Positions 51,898 through 58,983 of a DNA stretch of 64,000 nt are shown here, one piece after another. Source of the DNA: Poriferisodalis sp965203655. GTDB lineage: Bacteria; Actinomycetota; Acidimicrobiia; Acidimicrobiales; Poriferisodalaceae. Position 1 is the stretch's first letter; every line of letters starts with the position of its first letter. The position numbers were made by a program, and so were the translations under genes. The DNA is taken from the NCBI RefSeq assembly GCF_965203655.1, contig NZ_CBDBDD010000009.1:186001-250000 (forward strand), read 5' to 3'. The notes beneath the pieces were generated by a model. It saw nothing but the letters and a program-made list of their open reading frames with translations, was not told the DNA's origin and ran no database searches.

Positions 51898-53013
51898 TCA
51901 GCCGGAAAGCCCGGCAGCCCCCTGGCGCTCGCCTTGGGGGTCGCGGCGCGACACGAATCCGTTGAGGTCACAGGCCTCGCGCACCGGTGCCGACATGTCG
52001 AACGTCCCCGGATCGAGCGGGGTGCCGGTGCCGTCGGCGACACGGGTCATCATGTGGAAGTTGGCGCTGACCGCCACCGCATCGACCATCACATCGGCGC
52101 CGGCAGCGTCAGTGAGAGCGGCTCGGGCTGCTGCCATCTCGGTGGCGTCGCCTTCCCACATCGCCTCCGCGATGCGGGCCAGCAGTGCGCCGTGGGGCAC
52201 GCCCCCGTCACCACTCTCGGAGCCGTTGACGGTGTCGTATCCGACGTCCATGCCCTTCTGTTGGCCGCTCAGACCGAGCAGCAACGCATGTGCAGACGTT
52301 CAGTAGAAGCACTCGTTGAGCTTCGATGTCCGCGCTGCGAGCACCTCGATCTGGGGCCGGGTGAGCGAGTTGCGGTCCGACACCACATCGCCCCGCACGC
52401 GCTCCATCGGCACGTACTGGGCGTCGGAGAGGATGAACAGCGCCTCGTTCTCCGCCGGCACGGCGCTGAGCGCCTTGATGACGTTGGGCATCTTGATGTC
52501 CGCCGTGGGAACCCAGTGGTACTTCACGGCCGCAGGCGCGCCCTCCCGCCCCGGCGGGCCGTCGGCGGGCTCGTCCAGCTCGATGCGCGGCAGCTCCAGC
52601 GCGTCGGCGAAACGATCGACGCAGTTGGACTGCGCGACCAGCCCCACCAGCTCCACATAGGCCAGCGGATCGGTGCCGCGATCGACGATCGACTGGTACC
52701 AGTCTTCGGTCAGCGTTCCCGGGTGGTTGGTGATGCGCCACACCGCATCGACTGCGGCGGCGGGCAGCGGGCCGTCAGCATCGACAAGGCCGTCGACGGT
52801 GCTGGGCTGCACCCACGGCGGCAGTGCGCCGCCATCGTCGCTGCGATGGTCTCGGGCTGCGCGCACCTGCCGCACGATCTCGGCGCGCTGCTCGCCGGTC
52901 CACCAGGTGCCTGGCCGCGACCAGCGGGCCGCGATCTCCCCATGGGCGGCTCCCAGATCGTCCCGGATCGGCAGCTCACTGTCGTAGGTGCGTTGTGGTG
53001 CTGCGATGCTCAT
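51898..53013 (-). CDS. AhpD/CMD-family protein with in-frame UGA: probable selenoprotein
   Basis: The ATG at 53013 has GGAG upstream. Codon 238 (52302-52300) is UGA and the frame then runs on to 51898 with no other stop. The residues around it, NECFY-UGA-TSAHALLLGLSGQQ, match the AhpD active site E...CxxCxxxH, with UGA at the second Cys (Cys133 in M. tuberculosis AhpD) and His at +4. A SECIS-like hairpin follows. N-terminal residues 1-237 include ADGPLPAAAVDAVWRITNHPG and LVGLVAQSNCVDRFADAL. The 371-residue product would be a thiol or selenol peroxidase-type oxidoreductase. Without Sec insertion it would stop at 237. Confidence 0.75.
52260..52285 (-). promoter_or_regulatory. Putative bacterial SECIS hairpin
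   Basis: In the mRNA, 14 bases after UGA, GUUGCUGCUC pairs with GAGCGGCCAAC (ten pairs, one bulged C) around the loop GGUCU. The loop is the same as in the E. coli fdhF SECIS. Loop distance from UGA is 24 bases, within the known 16-37 range, and G occurs in the first two loop positions. The element lies within the coding region, as bacterial SECIS elements do. Confidence 0.7.
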
Positions 53014-53229
53014 GGCTGCATCTCCGCTCGTTGTGGGCAGTGGCGACCGCCACATGCTGGCACACGTCGGGCAGACGCACTGCGGCCATATCGAAGAGCA
53101 GGAACCGGCGGTGCGCGGGCCGCGACGGTTGGCCTACGATCAGCCTCGCAATCTCGCCGCCGCGCCGCCCTGAGCGACGCCGGGCGCGGTTGATTCCGCT
53201 TGCACAACCGAACCCCTCAAGGAGCACAG

Positions 53230-54210
53230 ATGCCGACGCCGCAGAAGGCCATCTTCAATGAAATGGGCGCCAACCAGTGGTACGTCCACTTGAGTCGTGT
53301 CGAGGGCGCTGACCTCGGTGTCATCAAGTCTGTGATCGCAGCCACCAGAGCAGCCGCGGACGACCAGGGCATCAACCTGACCGTCGGCATCGGCCCGGGC
53401 CTGCTGGGTGACCTGACCGACGACGTGCCCGACGACTTCCAGGAGTACGTGACCGTCAAGTCAGAGGACGGCTCGGGGCGCGAAGCCAAGGGCACTCAGG
53501 AAGAGCTGCTGCTGTGGCTGAACCACGACGACAAGGACAAGGTGTGGAAGGTGCAGTACGACGCCCGCACCGCGCTGGCCGGCCACATGGCCGTCGCTCG
53601 TGAGACGCCCACGTTCATCTACGGCGACTCGCTGGACATGACCGGCTTCAAGGACGGCACCGGCAACCCCGCCGACGAGGATCAGCCAGCCGTGGCCATC
53701 GTGCCCGACGGCGATCCGGGTGCGGGCGGCAGCCACATCATCGCCCAGCGCTGGGTGCACGACCTCGACGGCTGGAACGCGCTCTCCGATGAGCAGCAGG
53801 AAAAGAACTTCGGGCGCAAGAAGTTCCCCGAGACCGACAAGACCGACAGCCAGGAGCCCTACAGCCACCTGAGCCATGTGGAGCTGCGCGCGGATGGCAA
53901 CCACGGCAACGAGGGCAGCGACAAGATCAACGAGATCGCCCGCCGCTCCACGCCGTACGCATTCCACGACGGCACCGTGGGCCTGTACTTCATGGCGTTC
54001 TGCAAGGACCAGGCGCCGCTGCGGCGCCGCCTGCGCCGGATGTACGGCCTCGACGACGCCGACGGCGTGCGCGACGCCATCACCGACTTCTCGAACCCGG
54101 CCTCGGGCTCGTTCTACTTCGCTCCCAGCGAGGAAACCCTCGACGCCATCACCGGCTGCGAATCCAATCCCAGCGGCGTTCCTAGGCGTCGTCGGCGGCT
54201 TGGTCCCTGA
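53230..54210 (+). CDS. Dye-decolorizing (DyP-type) heme peroxidase
   Basis: The ATG at 53230 follows AAGGAGCACAG. The distal GxxDG motif is GFKDG at residues 139-143, followed by TGNP. The proximal-side heme His is in SHLSHVELR (His216). The tail IADFSNPASGSFYFAPS-like (ITDFSNPASGSFYFAP) is typical. Length 326 residues. No Tat signal is seen, so the enzyme is cytosolic or encapsulated. It is divergent from the selenoprotein gene, which suggests joint peroxide defence. Its 3' end overlaps the enoyl-CoA hydratase gene by 29 bases. Confidence 0.88.
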   Translation: MPTPQKAIFNEMGANQWYVHLSRVEGADLGVIKSVIAATRAAADDQGINLTVGIGPGLLGDLTDDVPDDFQEYVTVKSEDGSGREAKGTQEELLLWLNHDDKDKVWKVQYDARTALAGHMAVARETPTFIYGDSLDMTGFKDGTGNPADEDQPAVAIVPDGDPGAGGSHIIAQRWVHDLDGWNALSDEQQEKNFGRKKFPETDKTDSQEPYSHLSHVELRADGNHGNEGSDKINEIARRSTPYAFHDGTVGLYFMAFCKDQAPLRRRLRRMYGLDDADGVRDAITDFSNPASGSFYFAPSEETLDAITGCESNPSGVPRRRRRLGP

Positions 54211-54970
54211 ACCATTCGCGGGCTGACATCGAGGCGATCGCCTCGAGTGCGAGGCCCGTGTGCAGGTCGTCGGCCATGGCGCGTCGCAGCGGGCGGACCA
54301 GCGCGTGGCACGTGTTGCGCAGCAGGATCGGGTTCAGCTTGGCCAGGTCGGCGGCGATCTCCTGAGCGCGAGCCATCAAGCCGTCGGCGGGCAGCACCTC
54401 GCCCACGATGCCGAGCTCGTGGGCCTCGGCGGCGTCGATCTGCTGGCCGGTGAGCAGGAAGTAGCGGCCGCGGTTCGGGCCGAGCAGCATCGGCCAGACG
54501 ATCTGCATGCTGTCGCCGGGGACCAGCCCGCCGGGGAAGTGCGGGGCGTCCTGGAAGTAGGCCCCTTCTGCGGCGAGCACGATGTCGCACAGCACCGCCA
54601 GCTCCGAATGCACTGTCACCGGGCCGTTCACTGCGGCGATCATCGGCACCTCGATATCCAGCATCTGGTCGACGAGCCGGTTGCCCTCCCAGATGATGCG
54701 GTCCCACACCGTCGCGTTGGCGCGCCCCTCGGCGAGCGCATTGACCTCGTCGGGCAGCTCGATGAACGAGTCTCCGGTGCCGGTCAGGATCACCACCTTG
54801 ATGTCGCGGTCGGACGCCAGTGCCATGAACAGCTCGGGCAGCTCACGGTGCGGGCGGCCGCCCCACTGCAGCGGCCCGCCGCGGGTGTTCATGCGAACGG
54901 TCACCACCCCGGCGTCGTCGCGGGTCACCTCGGCGGTGCGATATCGGTCTGCGTACTCAGCGAACTCCAT
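54182..54970 (-). CDS. Enoyl-CoA hydratase/isomerase family protein
   Basis: The crotonase fold is recognisable: VVTVRMNTRGGPLQWGGRPH, VVILTGTGDSFIEL (oxyanion region), PMIAAVNGPVTVHSELAVLCDIVLAAEGAYFQDAPHFPGGLVPGDSM and GEVLPADGLMARAQEIA. The oxyanion-hole and catalytic positions are altered relative to classical hydratases (GPVTVHSE in place of a Gly-rich loop), so it may be another crotonase-fold activity. Length 262 residues. The ATG at 54970 is chosen. Confidence 0.8.
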   Translation of the reverse strand: MEFAEYADRYRTAEVTRDDAGVVTVRMNTRGGPLQWGGRPHRELPELFMALASDRDIKVVILTGTGDSFIELPDEVNALAEGRANATVWDRIIWEGNRLVDQMLDIEVPMIAAVNGPVTVHSELAVLCDIVLAAEGAYFQDAPHFPGGLVPGDSMQIVWPMLLGPNRGRYFLLTGQQIDAAEAHELGIVGEVLPADGLMARAQEIAADLAKLNPILLRNTCHALVRPLRRAMADDLHTGLALEAIASMSAREWFRDQAADDA

Positions 54971-55062
54971 GGCTTCATGCTCGCAGGTCGCGGATATCAA
55001 CGAGAGAGCCGGCGGGTTGCCCGATTACCATCGTTTCGACGGGGACTGCCTGGGGGAGCGCG

Positions 55063-56250
55063 ATGACTGACGTTGCGGATCGAACGGAAGCGGCCGATGC
55101 GCCGACGAGAGAGCAGCACCTCGCAGACATGGCCGACTACCTCGCCGGCGGCGTGGAGCGAGCCCACGAGACCGGCAACAGGGGTCCCGTCCGGTTTGGG
55201 CCCGACGGCAAGCTGCATCCCGAGATCCTGGAGAACTACTGGAAGCACGGCTTCTACGTGTTCACCGGCGTCGTCGGCCCAGACGAGATTGCCGAACTCC
55301 GATCCGAGGTGGGCGAGGTCATCGAGCGGGCGCCGGTGCGCCAAGGCGCAGAGGTGGACCGTCACGGCCGGCCCGCGCTGGGCCGCGACTACGCAGTCGA
55401 GCCGTACATCCACATCGCGCCGCTGTCAGACCCGTTCGGCGGCACCAGCGCCCTCGGCGGTCGCCACCAGGTCCAGATGGACCAGCCGACCCCCGATGCC
55501 GACGCCCCGCCTGATGTGGTCTACCTGATCTTCGGCATGTGCCAGTCGATGCCCTCCGCGCTGCGGCTGTACGGCCATCCCGACCTGATGTCGATCGCCG
55601 AGAGCATCAACGGCCCCGACTTCGTTCCCTACAACGACGCCATCTTCGTGAAGGAACCCGGGCTGGGCGGCTCGGTGTCGTGGCACCAGGACGGCGTCAC
55701 CCACTGGGACAACCCCGACTGGGACATGGGCATTCACGGCTTCAACTTCCAGGTGCAGCTGTATGACACCACGGCGGCGAATGCGCTGTGGGTCGTGCCA
55801 GGCACGCACACGTCGGGGCGCATCGACCTGCGTGCAAAGGTGGCCGACAACGGCGGCAGCACCATGCTGCCCGACGCCATCCCGCTGCTGTGCGAGCCGG
55901 GTGATGCGACCGTGGTGAACCGTCACATGGTCCACGGCTCCTACGCCAACACCTCTGCGGACCCGCGCATCTCGGTCACGTTCGGCTTCCACCGGCGCAG
56001 CTCGGTGCTGGGCGTGGCAGGTCAACTGCGGGTGCACGAGCGTGACGGTGTGGTCGTCTACGACGAGGAGCGCGTGTTCAAGCGGTCGTCGGTGATTGCC
56101 GTGGCCATCGACGCCCGGGCGCAGCATCACCCCGGCGAGCGCCGCTACACCTACGCCCCCTTCGTCGGCCTAGAGGACGACTTCCGCTACAACGACGAGA
56201 CCTTCGAGCGGGTCATCCGCGACTACAACCTCAACGACCTCGCCATCTGA
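55063..56250 (+). CDS. Phytanoyl-CoA dioxygenase family protein (PhyH)
   Basis: The Fe(II)/2-oxoglutarate facial triad is visible: His208 and Asp210 in SWHQDG, and His291 in HMVHGSYANTS with Arg302 following for 2-oxoglutarate. Other blocks are YWKHGFYVFTGVVGPDEIAELR and NALWVVPGTHTSGRIDL. Length 395 residues. The substrate is unknown; marine relatives act on many small molecules. It is convergent with the LysR gene. Confidence 0.85.
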   Translation: MTDVADRTEAADAPTREQHLADMADYLAGGVERAHETGNRGPVRFGPDGKLHPEILENYWKHGFYVFTGVVGPDEIAELRSEVGEVIERAPVRQGAEVDRHGRPALGRDYAVEPYIHIAPLSDPFGGTSALGGRHQVQMDQPTPDADAPPDVVYLIFGMCQSMPSALRLYGHPDLMSIAESINGPDFVPYNDAIFVKEPGLGGSVSWHQDGVTHWDNPDWDMGIHGFNFQVQLYDTTAANALWVVPGTHTSGRIDLRAKVADNGGSTMLPDAIPLLCEPGDATVVNRHMVHGSYANTSADPRISVTFGFHRRSSVLGVAGQLRVHERDGVVVYDEERVFKRSSVIAVAIDARAQHHPGERRYTYAPFVGLEDDFRYNDETFERVIRDYNLNDLAI

Positions 56251-56271
56251 CCCACCGTCGATCTCGACCCT

Positions 56272-57177
56272 TCAGGCCGCCGACGCCGGGCTGTAGAGCT
56301 CGGTCACGACGTCGAGCGCTTGGGTCACCAGCGGCAGGGGTTCGCCGGAGCGGGTGAGCAGCAGCAGGGGGACCGAGGCCGCGGTGTCGCTGATCGGCAC
56401 GTAGTGCAGGCCTGGCGGGCGGAACGTCTGCACGCTGGCGGGCACGATGGCGACGCCCTCGCCTGCGGCCACGAATCCGAGGATGGTGGTGTACTCGGTG
56501 GCCTCGATCATCGGGTCATAGGCGACACCCTGGGCGCTGAACATCCCCGCCAGCACGGCGTGGAGGCTGGGCGACACCCCCCGGTCGAATCCGATGACCG
56601 GCTCGCCGGCCACGTCACGCAGCGCTGCATTCGGCTGCTGTGCCAGCCGGTGGGCGCCGCCCGCGGCCAGCAGCAGCGGTTCGTTCATCACCAGGGCCGC
56701 CTCCACCTGGTCGGCATCCCCGGTGGCCCTGCCGATGCCGAGGTCGATGCGCCCGGCCCGCAGCGCCTTGACCTGCTCGTCCGAGCTCAGCGTGTGCAAC
56801 TCGAAGTCGACCCGGGGCCGCCGCCGGCGGTACTCGGCCAGCACGCGCGGCATGACCTCGTAGGCGGCCGAGTCGACGAAGCCGACACGCAGCGTGCCCG
56901 TGTGGCCTTCGCGGCGCTGAGACATGAGGCGCTCGACTCCGTCTGCAGCCGCCAGCAGGCGCAGCGCTTCGGGATAGAGGAACCGTCCGGCCCCCGTGAG
57001 CGTGACGCGGCGGGTGCTGCGGTCGAAGAGCGGTGCATCGAGTTCGTGCTCCAGCAGGCGTATCTGCTGGCTCAGCGGCGGCTGGGACATGTGCAGTCGC
57101 TGCGCAGCTCGGCCGAAGTGCAGCTCCTCGGCCACGGTGACGAAATAGCGCAGGCGCTGCAGGTTCACGCAGCACAT
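56272..57177 (-). CDS. LysR-family transcriptional regulator
   Basis: The N-terminal HTH is NLQRLRYFVTVAEELHFGRAAQRLHMSQPPLSQQIRLLEHEL, followed by a two-lobe effector domain with LRVGFVDSAAYEVMPRVLAEY. Length 301 residues. The ATG at 57177 or the GTG at 57168 may start the gene. It is divergent from soxB with an 81-base gap that contains an AATTGAT direct repeat, so it is a candidate sarcosine regulator. Confidence 0.88.
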   Translation of the reverse strand: MCCVNLQRLRYFVTVAEELHFGRAAQRLHMSQPPLSQQIRLLEHELDAPLFDRSTRRVTLTGAGRFLYPEALRLLAAADGVERLMSQRREGHTGTLRVGFVDSAAYEVMPRVLAEYRRRRPRVDFELHTLSSDEQVKALRAGRIDLGIGRATGDADQVEAALVMNEPLLLAAGGAHRLAQQPNAALRDVAGEPVIGFDRGVSPSLHAVLAGMFSAQGVAYDPMIEATEYTTILGFVAAGEGVAIVPASVQTFRPPGLHYVPISDTAASVPLLLLTRSGEPLPLVTQALDVVTELYSPASAA

Positions 57178-57207
57178 CGTAGGCAGGAATGAGAGGCAAC
57201 ACGTCTG

Positions 57208-57225
57208 AATTGATCGCAAATTGAT
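57208..57225. promoter_or_regulatory. AATTGAT direct repeat in the LysR-soxB intergenic region
   Basis: AATTGAT occurs at 57208-57214 and 57219-57225, 11 bases apart (one helical turn). It lies between the divergent genes and may be where the LysR protein binds. GATACT at 57223 could be the soxB -10 box. Confidence 0.4.
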
Positions 57226-57258
57226 ACTTCCCGTCACCGAGCGAGGTGCTTACCCTGC

Positions 57259-58575
57259 ATGGCGATGGCGGCAATCGGGGGTCGGCTGCGGCGACGCCCG
57301 CCGAAGTACTCGGCGGCGGCGCTGGCCTGGAAGGGCCTGCGCGGCGAGAGCTGGCCGCGCGTGTGGCGCGACTGCGATCTGAAGCGGTCCTACGACGCCG
57401 TGGTGATCGGCGGCGGCGTGCACGGCCTGGCCACCGCGTACTACCTGGCCCGCAACCACGGCATGACCGATGTGGCCGTGCTCGACAAGGCCTATCTGGG
57501 CAGCGGCGGCTCGGGGCGCAACACGGCCATCGTGCGCTCCAACTACCTCACGCCCGAGGGCGTGGCCTTCTACGACCGTTCGGTGCACCTCTATGAGCAG
57601 ATGGCCATCGAGCTGAACATCAACGTGATGTTCAGCCAGCGGGGCCACCTGACGCTGGCCCACTCCGACGCCTCCCTGCGCACGATGCACTGGCGCGCCG
57701 AGGTCAACAAGCTCGGCGGCGTCAATTCCAGCGTGATCGGCCCCGACGAGATCAAGCAGGAGTGCCCGAGCCTCGACACCTCCGACCACCCCCGCTACCC
57801 GATCCAGGGCGCCCTGTATCACCCGCCCGGCGGCGTCGTTCGCCACGACGCGGTGGTGTGGGGCTACGCCCGGGCGGCGGACCACATGGGCGTCGAGATG
57901 CACCAGAAGACTGAGGTCACCGACATCATCTGCGAAGGCGGCGATGGTCCCGACGGCAAGGGCGCAGGCGGTCGAGTCACCGGCGTGCGCACCAATCGCG
58001 GCGACATCTCCACGCCGATCGTCATCAACTGCACCGCCGGGTGGGCATCGCTCATCTCGACCATGGCCGGCGTGCGGTTGCCTATCACCACCCACCCGCT
58101 GCAGGCGGCGGTCACCGAGCCGGTGAAGATGTTCCTGCCGACGGTGGTGGTGTCGGGCTCGCTGCACGTCTACGTGAGCCAGACCGACCGGGGCGAGCTG
58201 GTGTTCGGCGCCTCGGTCGACCCGTACGCCAACTACTCGGTGCGCGGCTCGCTGGAGTTCACCGAGGGGCTGGCGGGACACGTGCTCGAGCTGATGCCCG
58301 GCATCTCGCGCATGCGGATTCTGCGCCAGTGGTCGGGCCTCTGCGACATGACTCCCGACTACTCGCCGGTGATGGGCTTCACGCCTGTCGACGGCTTCCT
58401 GGTGGATGTGGGCTGGGGCACCTACGGCTTCAAGGCCGCCCCGGTCTCAGGCGAGCAGTTAGCCGAAGCCGCCGCGACAGGCAAGACGCCCAAGCTGATC
58501 GAAGCCTTCGCCCTCAGCCGTTTCGACAACGGCGAGCTGGTGGGCGAAAAAGGCGCAGCGTCGGTGGGCCACTGA
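57259..58575 (+). CDS. soxB: Sarcosine oxidase beta subunit
   Basis: The protein (438 residues) has an FAD-binding motif YDAVVIGGGVHGLATAYYLARN at about residue 45. Next are SGGSGRNTAIVRSNYLTPEGVAFYDRSVHLYE, which contains the flavin-attachment region typical of heterotetrameric SoxB, and a C-terminal GWGTYGFKAAPVSGEQLAE. With SoxA, SoxD and SoxG it oxidises sarcosine, producing glycine, hydrogen peroxide and 5,10-methylene-THF. It is followed by a TGATG overlap with a tiny ORF. Confidence 0.92.
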   Translation: MAMAAIGGRLRRRPPKYSAAALAWKGLRGESWPRVWRDCDLKRSYDAVVIGGGVHGLATAYYLARNHGMTDVAVLDKAYLGSGGSGRNTAIVRSNYLTPEGVAFYDRSVHLYEQMAIELNINVMFSQRGHLTLAHSDASLRTMHWRAEVNKLGGVNSSVIGPDEIKQECPSLDTSDHPRYPIQGALYHPPGGVVRHDAVVWGYARAADHMGVEMHQKTEVTDIICEGGDGPDGKGAGGRVTGVRTNRGDISTPIVINCTAGWASLISTMAGVRLPITTHPLQAAVTEPVKMFLPTVVVSGSLHVYVSQTDRGELVFGASVDPYANYSVRGSLEFTEGLAGHVLELMPGISRMRILRQWSGLCDMTPDYSPVMGFTPVDGFLVDVGWGTYGFKAAPVSGEQLAEAAATGKTPKLIEAFALSRFDNGELVGEKGAASVGH

Positions 58576-58646
58576 TGTCCGGTGAGACGCTTGACCCGGG
58601 TGCCATGAGGCCCACCGGCGCCATTACGACAGTGGTGGGCCACTGA
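58575..58646 (+). CDS. Linker mini-ORF 1 (23 codons) between soxB and soxD
   Basis: The ATG uses the last base of the soxB stop (TGATG), and its own TGA overlaps the soxD ATG in the same way. The peptide is MSGETLDPGAMRP..., ending VVGH. SoxB also ends in VGH, and the DNA GTGGGCCACTGATG occurs at both junctions. It may be a translational-coupling relay or a by-product of a duplicated junction. Confidence 0.4.
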   Translation: MSGETLDPGAMRPTGAITTVVGH

Positions 58647-58918
58647 TGCTGCTTGTCCCGTGCCCCAACTGCGGTCCACGCAACTCGACCGACCTCCGGT
58701 ACGGCGGCGAATCGCACGCCCGTCCCGACCCCAACACGGCCTCGCCATCGGAATGGCGGGCCTACCTCTACCTGCGCGACAACCCCGCGGGCTGGCTGCG
58801 CGAGAACTGGTACTGCGCGTCGGGCTGCCGCCGCTGGTTCTCGGTGGAACGCAACACCGCCACCAACGAATTCCGAGATCCGCCCCTGCCCGGCGACAAA
58901 CGCGGCGGTGCAGCATGA
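58646..58918 (+). CDS. soxD: Sarcosine oxidase delta subunit
   Basis: This protein of 90 residues has the SoxD pattern: LLVPCPNCGPRNSTDLRYGGE, then SEWRAYLYLRDNPAGWLRENWYCASGCRRWFSVERNT. The CPNC pair plus Cys in YCASGC bind zinc. Length and order between soxB and soxA match the heterotetrameric enzyme of actinobacteria. Confidence 0.9.
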   Translation: MLLVPCPNCGPRNSTDLRYGGESHARPDPNTASPSEWRAYLYLRDNPAGWLRENWYCASGCRRWFSVERNTATNEFRDPPLPGDKRGGAA

Positions 58919-58983
58919 GCGCGTATGTGCCCGGTGCCGTCTGGGGTACCCAGCCCGACGGCGAGCGAGGTAGTGCGGCATGA
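58915..58983 (+). CDS. Linker mini-ORF 2 (22 codons) between soxD and soxA
   Basis: ATGA at 58915 joins it to soxD, and a second ATGA at 58980 joins it to soxA. The peptide is MSAYVPGAVWG..., ending RGSAA, nearly the SoxD end RGGAA. The layout repeats mini-ORF 1. It may permit continuous coupled translation. Confidence 0.4.
   Translation: MSAYVPGAVWGTQPDGERGSAA

Noticed and set aside
52300..52302. UGA taken as a simple nonsense mutation splitting the AhpD-like gene
   Set aside because: The UGA is exactly at the conserved active-site Cys, the frame continues with family residues and a SECIS-like hairpin follows; selenocysteine is the better explanation, though not proven.
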